Shown piece by piece: positions 9,083-20,934 of a DNA stretch of 64,000 bases (positions are counted from its first letter, which is position 1; each line of letters begins with the position of its first letter). A model generated the notes under the pieces. The model saw only the letters and a list, made by a program, of their open reading frames with translations, was not told the origin of the DNA and did not search any database. A program made the translations under genes and the position numbers. The DNA is from Plumapathes pennacea. Lineage: Eukaryota; Cnidaria; Anthozoa; Antipatharia; Myriopathidae. The stretch covers positions 5,735,501 to 5,799,500 of the forward strand of contig OZ038473.1 in NCBI GenBank assembly GCA_964036295.1, in the 5' to 3' direction.

Positions 9083-9968
9083 ATGTTCGATGGTCCAGTA
9101 CCAGAACTTTTCGGCCGATACATCGATGACTGTTTCGGCGCCACCTCATGTGGCCGACCCGAGCTCGACCAATTCATCCAATTTGTCTATACTTTTCATC
9201 CTGCTCTCGAGTTCACCTGGGAAATTTCCACTTCTAGCATTACTTTCCTCGACATCAATGTTTCTATCCAAAACAATGGTTTGGCTACCAGCGTTCACTA
9301 CAAACCTACCGATTCGCACAGCTATTTGCTTCATTCCTCATCTCATCCGCCTCACGTAAAAGATTCTATTCCTTATTCTCAATTTCTCCGGCTTCGTCAA
9401 CTTTGCAGTGACGACACTGATTTCTCGGCCAAAGCCGAAGAAATGTGCAATTTTTTTGCTAAACGCAAGTATCCAAACTGTTGTCACCAATGCTCTGGAA
9501 CGTGTCAACAACATCAGCCGAGAAACTGCCCTGAAACCATCCAAATCCAAATCCGAAGACAGAATCCCACTCACCATCACTTATCATCCCAACAACCTTC
9601 GGGTCAAAGACATAATTCTCAAAAATTTCAAATTACTTCAATCCGATCCTGATACCATGACAATTTTCGAAAAACCACCACTCGTCTCATTCAAACGAGA
9701 CAAGAGCTTGCGCAATTCCCTAGTCAAAGGCTCTTTACCCACAGAACTTGAACCTGGCACATTCAAATGCTCGCCCAAGCGATGTAACACATGTCCATTC
9801 ATTACCAACACCATTTCAATTTCCGGCCCTAAGAACTCCACCCAAATCACCAATCATTTCGACTGCACTTCCCGCAATGTCATCTACTGCATACGGTGCA
9901 CCAGCTGCAACCAGCTTTACATCGGCGAAACAAGACGGAGGTTGGGAGACCGTTTCCGCGAACGTTGA
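9083..9968 (+). pseudogene. Penelope-like retroelement: RT end plus GIY-YIG endonuclease
   Basis: The 5' part begins at the RT active-site region: 'FGRYIDDCFGAT' carries the YxDD catalytic motif, followed by 'SSITFLDINV' and 'VHYKPTDSHSYLLHSSSHPP'. Near 9470 the frame shifts, and the second frame (to 9968) carries the RT thumb/linker 'IPLTITYHPNN', a Cys cluster 'CSPKRCNTCPF' and the GIY-YIG start 'NVIYCIRCTSCNQLYIGETR' with conserved Arg. This order (RT then GIY-YIG) is diagnostic of EN(+) Penelope-like elements. It is 5' truncated, frameshifted and cut off inside the endonuclease, so it is dead. Confidence 0.85.
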
Positions 9969-11200
9969 TATACCAGTTTATCACTCTCAGCAAGTCTCTT
10001 ATAATTGTTTTTATCTATTCTTTTGCAAGAGACCGGCCAATAAATCTATACGAGTGTCTGAACGCGGCGCGACACCATGACAATGCAGGTGTTTTTCATC
10101 GTTCAGTTGCCACATGGGCCGTTGCTTTGAAATTAGCCTTGGTTCAATCTATTCTTTTTACGGCATCGCTCTGAGTTGTCGTGCTGCAATATTGGTTTGA
10201 ATTGGATCTGATCAAGCATAAGCTAATTTTATCAATACCGCATGAATTCACTTACAGTCATTCATTTTACTGAACACTGATTTTATCGCGTAAACACTGA
10301 AGTTGCTGCCTAACGCGTCGCGGTGATAATTTGACCTGAACCTCGGTTAATCGGCATCTTATTGTACACAGTAACAGAAACTAACGAAATACACGCAATT
10401 TACGTACAGGTCCGTAACTAGATAATCGAACTGATGTAACCTTGAATAAGTTTTCTGCTTGAGTGGTGCTCGTGTTTTTAATGTGCTAGGCAACCAAATA
10501 TGGTAAGGTAGTTCTGGTGCAAACTGTGAGGACGACGACCTTCCGCGTTCCCATTTACTGGGAAATGTAATTCTTCCTCAGAGTGAGATCGTTTATGGAC
10601 AAGATTGAGTTTCAAGGAATTGGATGTTCCAAAAATTTTTGGTTGTCCGCCTGGGCAACCACTGCACTGAATTTACCTGCCCGGCTAGAATTTTTAGTTG
10701 CCCCGGGCAAGTGGGCCACCACTAATGTCGAGCCCTGATGTCACTGAAAATATTTTTCCCCAGTTAAATTTAATTCTATCATGTTATTGCTGAATGATAA
10801 CAGCAACGTTTCTCAGAGTTTTATAGGAATCGCATAAAAGCCAAAAAAGTTATGATCCAAAGTTTGTTATGGACAAGTGCACCCGATGTAATTCCAGAGT
10901 GACCTTAAGTAGACGTCCAGGTGCTCAGAACTTCTTCAGTTTTGTTCACAGTGTGTTCAGTCCATTTGTGAGTAACAAACTCAAGACTATGTCGTGTACT
11001 TTTCATTTCAAGTATACCTTCATTGTTACAGTCGGGACAAAAAAGAAATTGGATAGAAGTGGGGACACGGCAGGTCCCGCATGAGGATTTATTATCGCTT
11101 CCACCATTGAATCATGTGTACGTTAGAAAGATGCCAGGAGAAAGAGGCAGTGGTGTGATAACAATGTGAGTAGTCATGCTCTCTCTCTCCAAGCACAATG
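9969..11200. other. Stretch without a supported gene
   Basis: No protein domain or RNA gene recognised. 10945-10975 shares TTCACAGTGTGTTCAGTCCA with 8268-8300, evidence of another old dispersed repeat. Open frames at 9748-10174 and 10869-11084 show no family signature. Confidence 0.4.
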
Positions 11201-11204
11201 ACAA

Positions 11205-12710
11205 AAACAACTTCCATAATCGATTGGGGCAACACTCATTGAAAAATCAATTTATGCACGGACGTTTTCTTTCTTTCAAGTGCTACTGCCCAGACAGTTC
11301 AGCCGGCACTGTGATTGGTTGCGGTTATTACACTCCTAGTCATACCATGTTTTCGAGTTGTGTCACGACTATGTTGCATTTCCAGTAAAATGCTGCAAGT
11401 CACTGTTGGAAAAAAATCCTTCAAATCTACCCTGTCATAACTTTGCTCAAGTTTGGTTTTCAGTGTTTTCACGGCAACTACAGGGACTTTCAATCTTCAC
11501 TAGCATAAAACTGTCATGTAAAAACAAAACTCGTGTAACTTTGCCTGGCTGGTGTTTCCCATGGAATGTGCAGCCTGTCAATCATTTGTCAAGTCCTGGT
11601 TAGTCCAAACCAATGCCCCACATGTGACGAAATTATGGCAGCGTTCAAGCTTCCATGTTTTTCACGCAAGAAGCCCCCTGAAATACACGATTTGCCTGGC
11701 TTCAAGTACAAAGATCTGAAACAACTGGAAATAATAAGGATAGGGCTTGTTTGGTACTGCATACACTGCAAGGCTCCACATGAAGGATAAAGAATTAGAG
11801 ACGTTTGCTGTGAAGATGTTAGGTGAGTGTGAGGGCAAAGAGTTTGTGAAGGAGACGCGAATGTTGCATGGAATTCAACATCAGACCATCGTCAGCTTTA
11901 AGGGATCTGCCCAGAACTACACACGATTTTGCTGGAGTACGTTTATTTTGACTTCTCCATATTTGGCAAGAACAAGAAATTGAACAATCTTTAAGAATTT
12001 CTGGCTTTTGTGGATCAACACGATAACTTCAAGTGTTTCAGTAAATGTGGCTTGCACTCAAAGATCACCAAAGATGTACCAGTTCTCAGCTTTCTTCATG
12101 CGAGTGACATTGTGCACTGGGATTTGAAGTCAGCAAATGTTTTGGTGAGCAATCGGCATTATTGCCATCTCATCAGCCAAACAGATCTTGGTGAAGCAAT
12201 TCAAAAAGACCCAATTATCTGCAAGCTGACAGATTTCAGTGAGAGCCAATCTCCTCAAGTGCAGACAGCACTTTTGGTCAACTCACGTACGCAGTACATG
12301 AACAGAGGCACACCGGTCTTCTGTGCGCCATAAGTGTATCAACTTCAGCCAGGAAAAGGCCCCAACTCCAAGATATGGCCTCTGGCAGCTACTCTGGCAG
12401 AAAACAAAACAAACATTTTCCAACAAATAAAAGAAATGCATACAACAGATTGGCTCCTGTTGGAGAACATATTTGATGCCTGCACCCAGTGGAACCCTGC
12501 TCAATGACCTCCTGCATATTAATTACTCACGGAATTGGCTGGGTATCCAGATTTGTTCTTGTGTGGAACATTGGGTTGGAGGTCAGTCAGGTGTCCGCCT
12601 TCCAAGACCATGAAAGTGCAGTTGCTCAGTCACTTGCTTTGTCCAGCCAGCGGATGGAAAAATTGAGTACAACAACATTTACATGGCTTCAATAGAAACA
12701 AATTCTAAGC
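11205..12710 (+). pseudogene. Protein-kinase retropseudogene
   Basis: Pieces of one protein lie in three frames. A Cys-rich lead-in near 11560-11650 ('CPTCDEIMAAFKLPC') is followed by 'GFKYKDLKQLEII' and the glycine loop (frameshifted near 11735). Then come the VAIK-type lysine in 'TFAVKML' (about 11805), 'IVHWDLKSANVLVSN' (12107-12150; HRD Arg changed to Trp), 'LTDFSE' (DFG changed to DFS) and 'GTPVFCAP' ending in a stop at 12333. Further decayed kinase C-lobe sequence runs to about 12710. No introns separate the domains, which favours a processed copy. The altered HRD and DFG plus the stops exclude kinase activity. The part before 11590 is less certain. Confidence 0.7.
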
Positions 12711-12727
12711 AAGAGTAGCATAAAACC

Positions 12728-13380
12728 CCCCTAATGGAAATGCTACATTGACAATATATTCTCTCTTTGGAATAATAACATGCAGAAAATCGAAAGTTCA
12801 TTGAGGGTGCTAATCACTTTTACCCCACTATCAAATTTACGGCTGAAATCTCAAACAAACAAACCACATTTCTGGACACCACCGTTTACACAGGTGAATG
12901 CTTTCTCGATCAATCTATCTTTGATGCTCACACCTATTTTAAGCCAACTGAAACCTTTCAATACACACATTTTTCCTCTTGCTACCCACCAGGTGCTACA
13001 AAAGGATTCATAAAAGGGGAAACCCTGAGACTCCTAAGAACAAACTCTTCAAAAGCAAATTTTGAAGAGAATGTCACAAATTTTAAAACACGCCTTGAAT
13101 CAAGAGGTTACCCCAACCACCTGATGGAGAGAACAATCTGATGTGGGTTTTACAGAAAGGCAGTCAGCTCTTCAACTCAAGTCAAGAGCTAACAACAGGA
13201 TCTTGCCGTTTGTAACACAATACCAGCCGTCAGTGTACAACTTAAAAGAAATTTGAATGAAACACTGGCATCTAATACAAAACCAACGTTTATTGAAATC
13301 GATATTCACGGAACCTCCTATAATATCTTTTAAGAGAGGCAAATCTCTTAAAGACATGCTCGTCAGAGCAAAAATATAAA
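12728..13380 (+). pseudogene. Penelope-like element RT fragment
   Basis: Frame pieces read 'CYIDNIFSLWN' (YxDD with the last Asp changed to Asn), 'HFYPTIKFTAEIS', 'TTFLDTTVYTGECFLDQSIF', 'YFKPTETFQYTHFSSCYPPG' and 'GFIKGETLRLLRTNSSKANF', then after a stop at about 13140 'FTERQSALQLK', 'RILPFVTQYQPSV' and 'ISFKRGKSLKDMLVRAK'. This is the RT palm-thumb order of cnidarian Penelope-like elements and a different lineage from the copy at 9083. It carries at least one frameshift near 12795 and several stops. It abuts the kinase pseudogene. No endonuclease follows. Confidence 0.8.
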
Positions 13381-13419
13381 GGCACCAAAAATATATTCAC
13401 GACTGGAGTTGTGTAGGCC

Positions 13420-14440
13420 TTTCACCCCCCCCCCCCCTCTTCTCAGTTTCGACAGACAGCCTGATGTCGTTATGAAATTTGTCAGTTTGTTCTTTATTCA
13501 TAACTGGTTTTCACCACCATGTTTTGAAATAAACACATGTGGATTATTCATCATGTCTATTGTCGCCTCTGTTTGAGGGAGCCGAATGTTCAGCTGCAGT
13601 TGATGCTATTTGTTCGTCAAGTCAACTGTGAATTCCAATTTGGATTATGTGTCCATATGGTCACGAACTTCACCATTTTTTCTTCTTTTGGCTAATGCCC
13701 CAGAAGACGACTGCACAGGGCAAGTGTCACCAACCAATATTTATGTTGGTACTGCTGCTGAACTTCAAAGAAGCATCGCCTTTGCTTAATAGATGCTTTA
13801 TTATTAGCCTACTAGCAGAAACCAGCGGATTAAAAATTTATGTGCCATAGTAAATTATGAGTTTCACAATTCCCGCAATGGACAAAAGCTCACCCCACTT
13901 GAAAAGCTCAGACCGCTCCTCTGCTATCTAATGTGACAGACCAGTTTTTACCGGCTTTTGATGGAACAGTTTACAGCAGCTACGCTGGCATCTTGTTAAA
14001 AACTCTGGCCGGCTTCCAGTACGACCACAAAGGTCGTGTTACAGGCGGATGGATGGAATAAGTGTATTAGTATATAGATTAAGTCTAATCTGTTTTGCAA
14101 ATTACCACTTTCTGTTTTGCAAATTACCACTTCTCTTTCGCAAGTTACCACTCTTGTTTCGTTTCGTTGTTTCGTTTCGCAAATTCCAACTTTTTGTTTC
14201 GTGTTGTTGGTTTTGTTTCGTTGTTTCTTTTTCGCAAATTAACGCAAGCCATGGCCTTGTTACCAGGCGCCCACAGACGACTGTAGTGGCCAAAAACAAA
14301 AGTGTTACTTGCAGCATTGCAACTGGCTCGCTATGAAAAAGAATATGCCCTTTTGCATTTGAACCAATAAGAGAGATAGACCTCTCCTTTGAGACCAAAA
14401 ATGTCACACTTGACCACATGGTCAATATTATGTAAATTTT
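13420..14440. other. Stretch without a supported gene
   Basis: Contains a poly-C run (about 13424-13437), a possible protein fragment at 13940-14050 ('FLPAFDGTVYSSYAGILLKT', family unknown), and a short imperfect tandem repeat of GCAAATTACCACTT units at about 14095-14150 followed by TTTCGTTTCG-type simple sequence to 14235. Confidence 0.4.
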
Positions 14441-14539
14441 TTAAAGTGAATGTTTTGCAATGGTGGTGATAAGTGGAAGTATTTTTGATAGTAGTGATAG
14501 TAAAGACTTTTTTGGGGTTTACATGAGAAGATACAGCCA

Positions 14540-15165
14540 GAATCAAACGGGAAAGTAACAAAGAATTGTCTGGGAAAAGTAGTATTTCCGTTGGAGATGA
14601 TTCTGACATTAAAACTAGCAATAAAGAGGAAAGGGAAGCGGAGGAAGACAATGAATGGCAACGCGATCTGCAGAACGCAATTGTAATTCCTTTCGACAAA
14701 GCTTCTGGACAAAGCTACTACCTGATGATCTTTTCAATTAGATTGTGAGACAAGAAGCAAAGCTCAACAACAGCAACAACGAGCAGGCCCTGACGACCGT
14801 GACTGGGAGCCTGTAAACAACACAGACATCCAAGCATACTTGGCAATACACATGTTCCAAGGCATCAAAACATTGCCTTCAGTACTAATCTAAAGACAAG
14901 CTCTTAGGAGTCAAGATTCAGGACATCATGGCCAGAAACCGATACCTGAAAAAAACTCAGTATCTCCATTTCAATGACGCTTCTACAGCTGTTCCCAAGA
15001 GCACCAAGACCATGACAAGCTTCACCACATTCGCCCACTGATCTCGAGATTGTATGAGCCAAACCATGAGAGCTATTGATGGAGGCCTCGTTAAGTTCAA
15101 GGGATGCTTGTCTTTCAAGCAATACATGCCCCTGAAGCCAACAAAGCGAGGAATTAAAGTTTGAT
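14540..15165 (+). pseudogene. piggyBac-type transposase fragment
   Basis: Decayed frames give 'DIQAYLAIHMFQGIKTLPS' (14827-14883), 'IMARNRYLKKTQYLHFNDAS'-like sequence (14925-14985), 'DKLHHIRPLIS', 'GLVKFKGCLSFKQYMPLKPT' and 'KRGIK' (to about 15165). This is the order of the piggyBac DDE_Tnp_1_7 family around the first catalytic Asp, but the Asp-containing 'IDE' motif is disrupted here. Several stops and frameshifts. It ends abruptly where a pogo-type fragment begins. A second piggyBac fragment lies at 20370-20930. Confidence 0.7.
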
Positions 15166-15580
15166 TGTCGCTACTTGTATGGGACGTCAAGGGACGAAAG
15201 ACGGATAAAGCGATGTCAAAGCTGTCCTCTATGAATGTTGAAGCTGCATCTGTACCAGCAAACATGACACACTGCTTTCAGCCGCTAGATCTCACAGTGA
15301 ACGGTGAAGCAAAGCACTTCATGAAAGAGAGATTTAATGAGTGGTATGCCAAAGAAGTTCAAACTCAAATGGAATCTGGAGTCCAAACTCAAGACATTAT
15401 GGTTGATTTAAGGCTTACAGTGATCAAGCCATTGCATGCTACCTGGCTGATAGAGCTGTTTAACCACCTCTCAGGCCGTGAGGGAAGTTCCCATATTGCA
15501 AAAGGCTGGCATTAGTGTTGTTGTGAGTGGTGAAACAAAGCTCTCCCCAGAGGATCCTTTTAGCAACTCAGAAGTATAAC
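15166..15580 (+). pseudogene. pogo/Tigger-type (DDE_1) transposase C-terminal fragment
   Basis: The frame 15165-15515 reads 'LLVWDVKGRKTDKA', 'VPANMTHCFQPLDLTVNGEA', 'FMKERFNEWYAKEV' and 'DLRLTVIKPLHATWLIELFN'. It then shifts frame to 'SVVVSGETKLSPEDPF' (to about 15580). 'PANMTHxxQPLD' is the hallmark of DDE_1 (CENP-B/jerky/pogo) transposases just after the last catalytic Asp. Only the C-terminal third remains, fused directly to the piggyBac remnant with no spacer, so it marks a recombination or insertion junction. Confidence 0.75.
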
Positions 15581-15589
15581 ATGGACCTC

Positions 15590-16199
15590 AGTATCATGTC
15601 TGATAGAACATGATAAGACAACGAAGTTTATCAGAGTGTAAATATAAAGATTGGGTATTTAGACTGTGGAATACCTTATGCTTTGTTGTTTAGCTTTTTT
15701 TGTTTGCTATTGTTCACAATGACAATCATATTAAAGTTGTTACGGTTCGGAGGTCAAAGCTATATTGAAGAATAGAAAAATCGCGAAATTTAATACACTC
15801 CAATTCTAAATTCCTCTCAAATTTTCAAAATTTAGTTCTCGCAAAATGTGGCTCTTGGTTTTTTGTGAAATTTAGTACTTGCGAAAAGTGAGAATAAGGC
15901 ATTTGAAAGTCACTGCCCAGAGAATACTGCAACACAGAATTCCTCTTCTTCCTTGCAGTGAATTACCAGTTCTGGAGTGCTGAAAAGTCAGTTTGGTACA
16001 AGTGTTCAATGCTCAGAGAGAATGAGTAAGTTCATTTCAGGAACCAACAGTTATATATTTAGGTCACATAGATAAATACCATTATGTATCAACATTACCA
16101 TCATCCTTGAGCTCTAACGTTCAAATACCTTGATATCAGCACAATAATTTGAAAGTAAAGAAGCAAGTAATGACTGACATTTTTCTATCCCTACCAACT
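15590..16199. other. Stretch without a gene
   Basis: AT-rich unique-looking DNA between the pogo fragment and the TTAA-flanked TIR element. Nothing recognised. Confidence 0.4.
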
Positions 16200-16585
16200 T
16201 TAAAGAGCCTCCCTCAACCATGATCCTTCACACGCTACAACACCATTTTCGACTTCACGGTAATTCAGTTTTTCAAGTGCATGATGACAATCTGACTGAA
16301 TCTCTTCAATTAATCAATCAATCAGTCAATCATCAAGCTAATTGTTTCAACTAAATAGCTCTATAATCTTTCTACCATTTTTTGGTGATTCATTTTGTGT
16401 TTTGTATTGAGTTCTTCTACAAAGAATGTTCACCAATCAACCGGCGACCAAACAGCCACAAGGCAGGCCACAAAGAGGCAAAAACATACACCAAAAAGAA
16501 AGAAGGAAGCCACTGGATGGAAAAAACAAACTCACCGGGAGTTTGCTGGACTCTTATTCCATCAACCGCCATCTCAGGTGTCGAA

Positions 16586-16843
16586 GCTACAATCCCGGAC
16601 AAAATGTGTTGACACATGCTTTAAATGTCGTACTTTTGTCAAAACTACCATGCTGTGAGTCACCAGTTCCAAAGAAAACTGCTTTTAATCACCCCCCCCC
16701 CCCCTCCCCGTATCAATGTTGTAGCTTGAATTTGGAAGAGTTCCGGTAAGACTTTGACGGAAAATCGTTGCTAAATAATTAATTTATCAACATTGAATGG
16801 AGGGAGGGGAGAATGTGTCAACACTTTTGTCCAAGATTGTAGC
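16586..16843. mobile_element. Nested short inverted-repeat element
   Basis: The left arm GCTACAATCCCGGACAAAAT, continuing TGTTGACACAT, is repeated inverted at 16810-16843 with few mismatches. About 258 bp in all, with a poly-C run in the middle. Likely a MITE inserted in the larger TTAA-flanked element. Confidence 0.55.
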
Positions 16844-17107
16844 AACCAGGTGCTGTTTATGACAGCCTAAGTTTTATATCGCGACCTTCAAAGGTCATAG
16901 TGGATGTGCGTCTAGTTTCTTGACCCAGCGTGTGTACATATATAAGTGCTTCTAGTTATTCCTATAATTTCTGTGGTTGTTTCGCTGTTTGTGATGGACT
17001 TCAAAATACGTCTGCCAGAAGAACCATATTAACACAGAAATTGTCATTTATCGACAAAACCCAGAAACACAGGAGTCTTTCTGATGAGCCTCCAGTAAAG
17101 TTCAGAA

Positions 17108-17410
17108 ATGGAAATTTATCTTCCAGTCAACCGAGGCTGTGGATGTGATTTGTAAAGTCGTTTTTGTCAGCTGATCTTCCATATAAAATTTGGGTTTGAA
17201 ATGCGCTAATTAGACATTCAGAATCAAAGGCACATCTTTTCAGCTCAGCTAAGTCAGTCATCACAGGAAAATTAGCTGAAATTCTGGTCCATTAGTTCAA
17301 CATTTATCTTTCAAATAAACCGAGGTTTTTAATGTCATTTCCAAAGTAGTTTTCACATGTTTCGACTTAAAATTGCTATTTGAAATGCGCTAAATAAATA
17401 TTCAGAGTCG
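17108..17410. repeat. Imperfect tandem duplication, about 190-bp unit
   Basis: Unit 1 (17108-17225) and unit 2 (about 17300-17410) share, in order, an ATTTATCTT start, AACCGAGG, a GTAGTTTT/GTCGTTTT segment, TTTGAAATGCGCTAA and ATTCAGA. Confidence 0.5.
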
Positions 17411-17664
17411 CGCGTGTAAAATTGTCTACACCACAACTTTTGATAACAATATTAGACGTGCGCAGTTAATTGCAGGAAACAGTGTCTTTGTTGTGTGACA
17501 CTTCAGACTAGAGAATCGACAACAGATAAAACACCAATAGCTATTACTTTCGTCAGGGAAATCATCCACTTCCAGTGCAATGAAAACGTAGTGTTGACAT
17601 CACACGCCACATGTAAACAATAATATATGTGCGTGAAGGATCATGGTTGAGGGAGGCTTTTTAA

Positions 17665-20000
17665 GCATTACATATGAAAGGCCAAAAAGAGGGAGTCAGA
17701 GGTCTATATAATGTCTAAGCTAAAAGTTCACATTTGTCAAAGTCATGTAAATTAAGTACATTCTACATGTTTACTTGCTCAAGCTAAAGTCTCATGTTCA
17801 AGCTCAGTTCAGAGCTGATATTTATGTTTAGTACATATTGCATTGCATGTTTAAGTTCTGTTCAAATCAGATCTTAGGTTAAGACATGTTAAAATTCATG
17901 TTATGTTCGAGATTTCAAACGTTGCAATGAAAACTTCTCTGGCACCTTTTGATGCTGAACAGCAAAGGGAACAATACAACATACAATAAGAGCAAATGAG
18001 ACAAATGATGCAGTGTCAGATTAACACACGTCCTGCTGTGATAGAGAAACTTCTTAAGTGATGATTGTGTGACACTAGGTTTTAGTTTCACAGCTGGGTT
18101 TTATGGTAATGGGCCACAAATCTGACACTGTTACAAGTGTTTGCATCTTGCTAAGTTACTTTGGCTTTTTGTATAACCAGTTCAGTTCAGTTCAGTTTGT
18201 GAAAACTTCTTTCCTAAATCAATAATATTCTTTCATCAAAGCTGTTTCATTTCAGTGGTACTGTTTGAACAAAATATTGCATTATAGTGTAGGTATTTAA
18301 TTATACAGCTCCCTTTTTACATTGTTATACTATAAGAGCCATTTTGCCTGGGCGATTTCGATTCAAGTGGAAGGCTAGCTTTAGGGTGGCAAAAGACATT
18401 TTTGGCGTTCCAAAAAGAGTCGCTTGTTAATTAATTTTTCGAGTGCGTCCAAGCGGACGCACTTGCTGGAATTTTTTGCATCCAAATTGAGATTTGTGCG
18501 TCCCAGGACACAGTGACGCGCTCTGGATACAACACTGATATACAAAAATATAAGTAGTGGCAGTATATACAAATTTACATTATTGGCATAAACTGTATAC
18601 CATCAATCCCGAGCATGATTCATGAACTGTTATATCAGGAAAGATCTGTGGTTTAAAAAAAGCATAAAATGACCTTGCTTGTGCATTTTGCCACAGTAAA
18701 GTATTGCTAAAACCAAATACACCCCTCACAGTATGCCAGTCATGTAACCAAATCCAGTCCTCATACGGCTGCCAAGAACAGTGGACACTATGTGTACTTG
18801 TACAAAACACAGGTGCGAAACAAAAGATTGGGCTTACAATACCTCCCCAATGCCAAACATGACATCAAGCCAGCTACAAATTAACACTATAAGAATGGTC
18901 TTGCTTTGCGGTAAGAGTGGGCAAGATGTTCGTGGGTTTGCTGTACAATACAGCAACAAGAGGCATCTGGATTAACCGCAAAGCATGTTCCAGCAAAAGA
19001 CAAGACCCAAAGGCTCAGATATTAAAGCAGGTTTTCTCTGCTGAAAACCAAGTTCACTAAGCAAGACTTGGACGATAAATTGATCTTTAAAGTTGGTGAC
19101 GGTCTTGTGAGCAGAAATTCACCTTGCCACCCTTCTTACCCTTGGCATTGTGAAAGAACAAATGAGCTCTCAGATGGTTGTGAGAGTTATACAAATAACT
19201 ATACAGAGATGACCACATATTAGCCATTGCTCTGCAGATACATAAAGCTGGTAAGAATGTTTGCTTTAAAACCTGGTGAAAACTCAGAATATAACGGAGA
19301 TTTCTGCTGGGCGTTGCTTCGATCCTCATGCATACATACTATAGTAGGTGGCAAAGATGATGCTATTTTGAGTGGACACTGTAAGGTCGAAGGTAATAAA
19401 GCAAAAAACAATATTTTCCGTATAAATATCACAAAAACAAGACATGTGACCTCCCATGCAAAAAGGTACACTAACTCTTCTCCGTTAGAAACAGTAGATT
19501 GTTAAACAGTATTGAGAAAATGTAGCCTCCAAGACACAAACTTCTAGCATCCAAAACACAAACCATTTGACACAACCAACAAACTTGTCCGGCTCAAGAG
19601 ACCACATGCAACAACAGTCACAAGAAGGGATATTTTTAGGGCTGCCTGATGCAGCATGAAATATTTCACCAAACAAAGTGAATGAAGTTACAAGAGAAGA
19701 CATACCCTTCCTTGGTGAGGTAGGAAGCGTCAGCAGCGAATAGCCGCCCAAATAGGAGTGAATGGCCACAACACTCACTTCAAACCAGACACAGGAGCAA
19801 CAGTCCCTGGAGACCAAGTCAGCTGGCTAGCAGGTTTGAAACTAACCGAGACACCAGATTCTGAGGCCATGGCGACTCCTGTCTTCCTGTGAAAGGCATG
19901 TTTCATGCCACCCTAACGTACCACCAGAGCCAAACCACCAAGCCTGTACACGTCTTGCACAATCATCTACAATCTCTACTAACTAGGACTTATTTACAGC
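17665..20000. other. Stretch without a supported gene
   Basis: AT-rich sequence. Contains TTCAG repeats (about 18180-18197) and a perfect hairpin AGTGCGTCC-AAGC-GGACGCACT at 18442-18463. Minus- and plus-strand frames at 18580-19817 show no family signature and are mutually overlapping. Confidence 0.4.
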
Positions 20001-20009
20001 TCTTTTTAA

Positions 20010-20260
20010 AGCTTCACATTCTGAACGCAAGCCAAAATCGTTCCTCAAAATCCAGTCTATAAGTCAGCATGTTCCAGAGCCAAGTGGTGTTGAGTTGGGA
20101 TTGGATTGGATGCAGGCTAACTTTACAAGAAACTACAAATTATTGAATCGCCTAAATCTCAAGCTGCTCACAAAGTCATGTTATTAACTTACATCATCAA
20201 ATGTCACAAGACAAAGTGAACCAATCACCATGTGCTGATTTGTAACCCAGAAGAAATGTG
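20010..20260. repeat. Dispersed repeat related to 8565-8900
   Basis: Shares 'AACGCAAGCCAAAATCG', 'CCAGAGCCAAGTGGTGTTGAG' (imperfect) and 'GTGAACCAATCACCATGTGC' with 8650-8860 and the tail of the 2.69 kb repeat. Sits just upstream of the piggyBac remnant. Confidence 0.45.
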
Positions 20261-20369
20261 GAAGATACACTTTGCTATCTTAAGCTCATGGGTTTTCCCA
20301 TGTGCATTAAGACAATATTAATTTACATAGATGTTACATGTAAACTTACAGAGCAAATACAACCCTGCT

Positions 20370-20930
20370 AAGAACCTACCATCGATGAAATGATGGTTCA
20401 CCTCAAAGGAAGACCTGGCATAACTAAGACATGCCGATGAAACCCGTGAAACAAGGCATAAAGGTCTGGGTATGCGCTGACCCTTCAAACAGCTACGTGT
20501 GTAACCTCGATGTTTACACCAGTAAACAGCGAGACGCAAACCCAAAGTGGCCCTGCTTATAGTGCGCAAACTGACAGCCAGTCATCGGAAAGAACCACCA
20601 TGTCTTTGCTGACAACTTCTTCAACAAAGTTAGGCTTGCCGAGGATCTACTGGAGGACAAGATCTACTACTGTGGAAAGCTGAGGTCCAATCGTCTCGAC
20701 ATCAAGAACTCGCACAAAAAACTTCACTAGTGAAGCAGCTGAAACAAGGAGAGTTGCTTTTCCACTGCAAGAGATGTGGTAATGGCTGTTTGGAAGGACA
20801 AGAAACCAGTCTATTTCTTGAGCACACAATCCAACCCTGGATGGGTCTAGATGTTGTCAACAGAAAGCAGCAAGATAGGACAATCATGCAAGCTTTCAAA
20901 ACCATGCACCAGAAGACCTTGTGTAATTAG
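20370..20930 (+). pseudogene. piggyBac-type transposase fragment
   Basis: Reads 'EPTIDEMMVHLKGRPGIT' (20371-20424; the Asp of TIDE corresponds to the first catalytic residue), 'GIKVWVCADPSNSYVCNLDV' and 'GKNHHVFADNFFNKVRLAED' (second catalytic Asp, about 20588). Then come 'DLLEDKIYYCGKLRSNRLDI', 'VVMAVWKDKKPVYFLSTQ' and 'VVNRKQQDRT' to about 20930. These are in order for piggyBac but spread over three frames with stops. The 5' third is missing. Better preserved in its active-site motifs than the 14540-15165 fragment; the two may be different lineages. Confidence 0.8.
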
Positions 20931-20934
20931 ACAG

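Larger units (their letters stand above)
16204..17660. mobile_element. 1.46 kb TIR element with TTAA target duplication
   Basis: The left end AGAGCCTCCCTCAACCATGA and the right end (minus strand) AAAGCCTCCCTCAACCATGA match over about 28 bp with one mismatch. TTAA sits immediately outside at 16200-16203 and 17661-17664. TTAA duplication is typical of piggyBac (also Kolobok) transposons. No transposase is visible, so this is a non-autonomous copy. Inside are an inverted pair at 16586-16620/16810-16843, a poly-C run near 16691-16704 and an imperfect 190-bp tandem duplication at 17108-17410. Frames at 16382-16749 show no family signature. Confidence 0.75.

Noticed and set aside
11589..11771. Minus-strand frame overlapping the kinase pseudogene
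   Set aside because: It is the antisense shadow of the kinase lead-in.
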